From positions 62,001-126,000 of the forward strand of contig JBKCVN010000023.1 in assembly GCA_046317875.1 (NCBI GenBank): a stretch of DNA of 64,000 bases, read 5' to 3'. The stretch is from 2-01-FULL-41-14 sp046317875 (GTDB lineage: Bacteria > Pseudomonadota > Alphaproteobacteria > UBA7879 > UBA5542). This document shows positions 61,808 through 64,000 of this stretch, one piece after another (within the stretch, counting starts at the first letter, position 1; the number at the start of each line of letters is the position of its first letter). The notes beneath the pieces were generated by a model. That model was not told where the DNA came from. It saw only the letters and a list, made by a program, of their open reading frames with translations, and searched no databases. The translations under genes and the position numbers were made by a program.

Positions 61808-62827
61808 ATGAAAGCTTCTAAATCACATGCCACCGATGTTGTTATTATTGGTGCAGGCCCTGTGGGTATTTTTGCCGTCTTTGAATGCGGTATGATGAAA
61901 TTAAAAACACATGTGATTGATACATTAGCCGAAGTCGGAGGGCAGTGTATTGCCCTGTATCCTGAAAAACCAATCTATGATATTCCTGCCCACCCCAATA
62001 TTTTGGCTGCAGATTTGATAGAGAATCTAAAAAAGCAGGCCGAGCCCTTTAATCCCGTTTATCATTTGAATCAACAGGTCACCCATGTTGAAAAAATAGA
62101 CGATGGATGGAAGGTGACAACTTCTGAAAACACCTCGATTACGTGCAAAGCCATTATTATTGCGGCAGGTGTAGGGGCATTTGGACCAAATCGCCCTCCC
62201 CTTCCCACCATCGAAGAATACGAAAATAAAAGTGTTTTTTATTTTGTTAAAAACAAAGAACTTTTCAGGGGCAAAAATGTGGTGATCGCCGGAGGGGGGG
62301 ATTCAGCTGTAGACTGGGCCCTGAATCTTTATGATGTGGCTAAACGCATCACCGTGGTTCATCGGCGACCTAAATTTCGTGCGGCCTTAGATAGCGTAGA
62401 TAAACTTTTCGCCCTTGGACAGGAAGGCAAAATCGATCTGGCAATTCCCTACCAACTGGATTCCTTGGAAGGGGAAAATGGGGTTTTGAAAAAAATAGGA
62501 TTAAAAACATTAGAGGGCGAAGAAAAAATTATTGAGGCTGATGCGTTATTGGCCTTCTTTGGCCTTTCTATGAATTTGGGCCCATTGGCCGAATGGGGAT
62601 TAAATTTAGATAAGTCTCATATCACCGTTGATATTGGCACTTATCAAACATCCATACCGGGTATTTTTGCGATTGGGGATGTGGCCACCTACACATACAA
62701 ACAAAAATTGATCCTTACAGGCTTTGCCGAAGCAGCGGGTGCTGCCCATCAAATTAGATCGATTGTCTACCCCGGAGAAGTGTTTCATTTCCAATATTCT
62801 ACCTCTCAAGGAGTACCAGGAAAGTAA
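61808..62827 (+). CDS. Ferredoxin--NADP reductase, thioredoxin reductase-like (YumC type)
   Basis: 339 residues. The FAD site VVIIGAGPVGIFAVFECGM, TLAEVGGQCIALYPEKPIYD and the NADPH site VIAGGGDSAVDWALNL are clear, with GIFAIGDVATYTYKQKLILT near the end. The thioredoxin reductase CxxC is absent, which identifies the ferredoxin/flavodoxin reductase branch. It would reduce ferredoxin with NADPH for iron-sulfur or other biosynthesis. AAGGAAA precedes the ATG. It diverges from tsaE across a 58-base AT-rich gap and is followed by the M23 gene after 3 bases. Confidence 0.93.
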   Translation: MKASKSHATDVVIIGAGPVGIFAVFECGMMKLKTHVIDTLAEVGGQCIALYPEKPIYDIPAHPNILAADLIENLKKQAEPFNPVYHLNQQVTHVEKIDDGWKVTTSENTSITCKAIIIAAGVGAFGPNRPPLPTIEEYENKSVFYFVKNKELFRGKNVVIAGGGDSAVDWALNLYDVAKRITVVHRRPKFRAALDSVDKLFALGQEGKIDLAIPYQLDSLEGENGVLKKIGLKTLEGEEKIIEADALLAFFGLSMNLGPLAEWGLNLDKSHITVDIGTYQTSIPGIFAIGDVATYTYKQKLILTGFAEAAGAAHQIRSIVYPGEVFHFQYSTSQGVPGK

Positions 62828-62830
62828 AAC

Positions 62831-64000
62831 ATGAGACTGAGACGATTTGAATTAATTGCTGGAATTGTTTGTTTTGTGGGCGGTCTGTCACTAATCGTTT
62901 ATGACTTTTTTCAAAACTCTCCCTCGGAAGAACCCAAAAAAATCACCCTGCAAATAGGTGCAGAGTCTTCTTCCTCATCTTCTTTTAAAATTGATCAGGA
63001 CCTTCTTCTTGCTCCCTTTAAACCTAAAACCATGGTTAAAGAAATTATTATTAAAAAAGATGGTTCCTTCTCGGGTTTATTACAACGACATGGCCTGAGC
63101 AGCAGCAATACAAAAAAAATTCAACAAGCCCTAAAACCCTACTACAAAGAAGCCACATTAAAAAGAGGCCAACGTTTTTATATTCAAATGGAAAAAGAGA
63201 ACAATAAGCCTTTCCAAATTAAAAAAGTTATTTTCCTTCTTCCCCCCGGTAAAAAGATCTCTCTAGTATCCAAAGGAGAAGGATTAGTTTTGGAAAAAAA
63301 ACCAGACATTCTACCTAAAAAATTCCAATACCTTAGGGGGAAAATCCAAGATAGCCTGTACATCGATGGTCTTAAAGCGGGGCTATCAAAAGGGGCTATT
63401 AAGGTTTTGACACAACAATTCAGTTATTCACTGGATATGCAGCGTGCCCTGCGCCGTAATGACACCTTTGAGGTTTTGGTCGAAAGAGCATACGACAAAG
63501 AAACCGGGTTTATCGATCCAGGCAGTATTTTGTATGCCAGCCTAACCACCAAAATGGGTCCTCAGAAGCTCTATAGATTTGCTTTAAAAGACACCCAAAT
63601 TGAGTACTTCAATGAACAAGGCGAAGGGGTTCGTAAAGCCCTTTTGAAAACGCCTGTTCGTGGCGCCAGACTATCATCACCTTTTGCCATGAGAAAGCAC
63701 CCTATTTTAGGCTATACAAAAATGCACCAAGGGGTTGATTTCGCAGCCCCCATGGGCACACCCATTTTGGCAGCAGGTAATGGATCCATTAAAAAACGAG
63801 GATACCTGGGATCCTATGGGAATTATATTTTAATCCAGCATAACAAAAATTATGCATCGGCCTATGCCCATCTTAGTAAATTTGCAAAGGGTCTGAGCAC
63901 GGGGTCCAGAGTCAGCCAAGGCCAAATTATTGGATATATTGGCCGCACCGGACGTGCCACCGGTCCCCATCTTCATTACGAGGTCCATTACAAAGGAAAA
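62831..64000 (+). CDS. M23 family metallopeptidase, membrane anchored (cut by window edge)
   Basis: 390 codons visible, open at the right edge. A short basic start MRLRRFELIAG leads to one membrane helix (about 8-27). A LysM/OapA-like region follows (GSFSGLLQRHGLSSSNTKK) and then the LytM domain: MHQGVDFAAPMGTPI with His299 and Asp303, YASAYAHLSKFAKG and GPHLHYEVH with His380 and His382. The zinc ligands are complete, so an active peptidoglycan endopeptidase of the MepM type is likely. It probably shares an operon with the reductase gene, 3 bases upstream. Confidence 0.92.
   Translation, partial: MRLRRFELIAGIVCFVGGLSLIVYDFFQNSPSEEPKKITLQIGAESSSSSSFKIDQDLLLAPFKPKTMVKEIIIKKDGSFSGLLQRHGLSSSNTKKIQQALKPYYKEATLKRGQRFYIQMEKENNKPFQIKKVIFLLPPGKKISLVSKGEGLVLEKKPDILPKKFQYLRGKIQDSLYIDGLKAGLSKGAIKVLTQQFSYSLDMQRALRRNDTFEVLVERAYDKETGFIDPGSILYASLTTKMGPQKLYRFALKDTQIEYFNEQGEGVRKALLKTPVRGARLSSPFAMRKHPILGYTKMHQGVDFAAPMGTPILAAGNGSIKKRGYLGSYGNYILIQHNKNYASAYAHLSKFAKGLSTGSRVSQGQIIGYIGRTGRATGPHLHYEVHYKGK

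Noticed and set aside
1..64000. CRISPR arrays, insertion sequences, prophage or toxin-antitoxin pairs
   Set aside because: No spaced direct repeats, transposase, integrase, phage structural or toxin motifs were seen in any frame.

Overview
The window looks like chromosome from a low-GC alphaproteobacterium, most plausibly a host-associated lineage near Holosporales or Rickettsiales. This is inferred from gene content: an ELM1-family (DUF1022) protein, a DUF3576 lipoprotein next to leuS, lptE-holA, amgK-murU beside tsaE and addBA, yebC-ruvCAB-ybgC-tolQRAB, and an RNase E with a short tail ending in a GWW motif. I saw no phage, insertion sequence, CRISPR array or rRNA. Coding density is very high and many neighbouring genes overlap by 1 to 11 bases.

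Layout. 1-184: start of tsaD, leftward, cut by the window edge. 353-3130: exported GNAT-like protein, M48 protease with TPRs, uracil-DNA glycosylase. 3178-3689: a leftward exported protein whose CsbD-like C-terminal half is in another frame. 3879-6168: coupled class I aldolase, efp and suhB-like phosphatase. 6245-10872: DUF3576 protein, leuS, lptE, holA. 10838-12991: rne, leftward. 13258-14340: cell wall amidase. 14418-21903: leftward DUF883 pair, rnr, topA, dprA and ELM1. 21995-22071: tRNA-Met (CAT). 22143-22796: rpe. 22793-26278: leftward secretin, two prepilin-like proteins and a small membrane protein. 26369-30125: polA and an unknown exported protein. 30225-34157: a tandem beta-barrel protein with an AMIN-like N-terminus, then tyrS. 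34179-61749: 27 kb of genes all read leftward. 61808-64000: ferredoxin-NADP reductase and a truncated M23 peptidase.

In transcription order the 27 kb block holds tsaE, amgK, murU, addB, addA, an exported kinase-like protein, an OPT transporter, rbfA, truB, rpsO, pnp, a nitronate monooxygenase-like protein, an SH3 protein, a DUF465 protein, a ymdB-like phosphoesterase, yebC, ruvC, ruvA, ruvB, ybgC, tolQ, tolR, tolA, tolB and two amino-acid transporters. Most are housekeeping genes for RNA processing, DNA repair, cell wall recycling and envelope integrity.

The points most worth a second look are: ruvC appears to start at CTG inside a CTGA overlap with the yebC stop; an A5 homopolymer separates the two halves of the exported CsbD-like protein; two enzyme-like proteins (GNAT and phosphotransferase folds) carry signal peptides; a compact secretin plus pseudopilin module has no visible ATPase or platform gene and a hairpin covering its first ribosome binding site; and a protein joins AMIN-like segments to two consecutive outer-membrane barrels.
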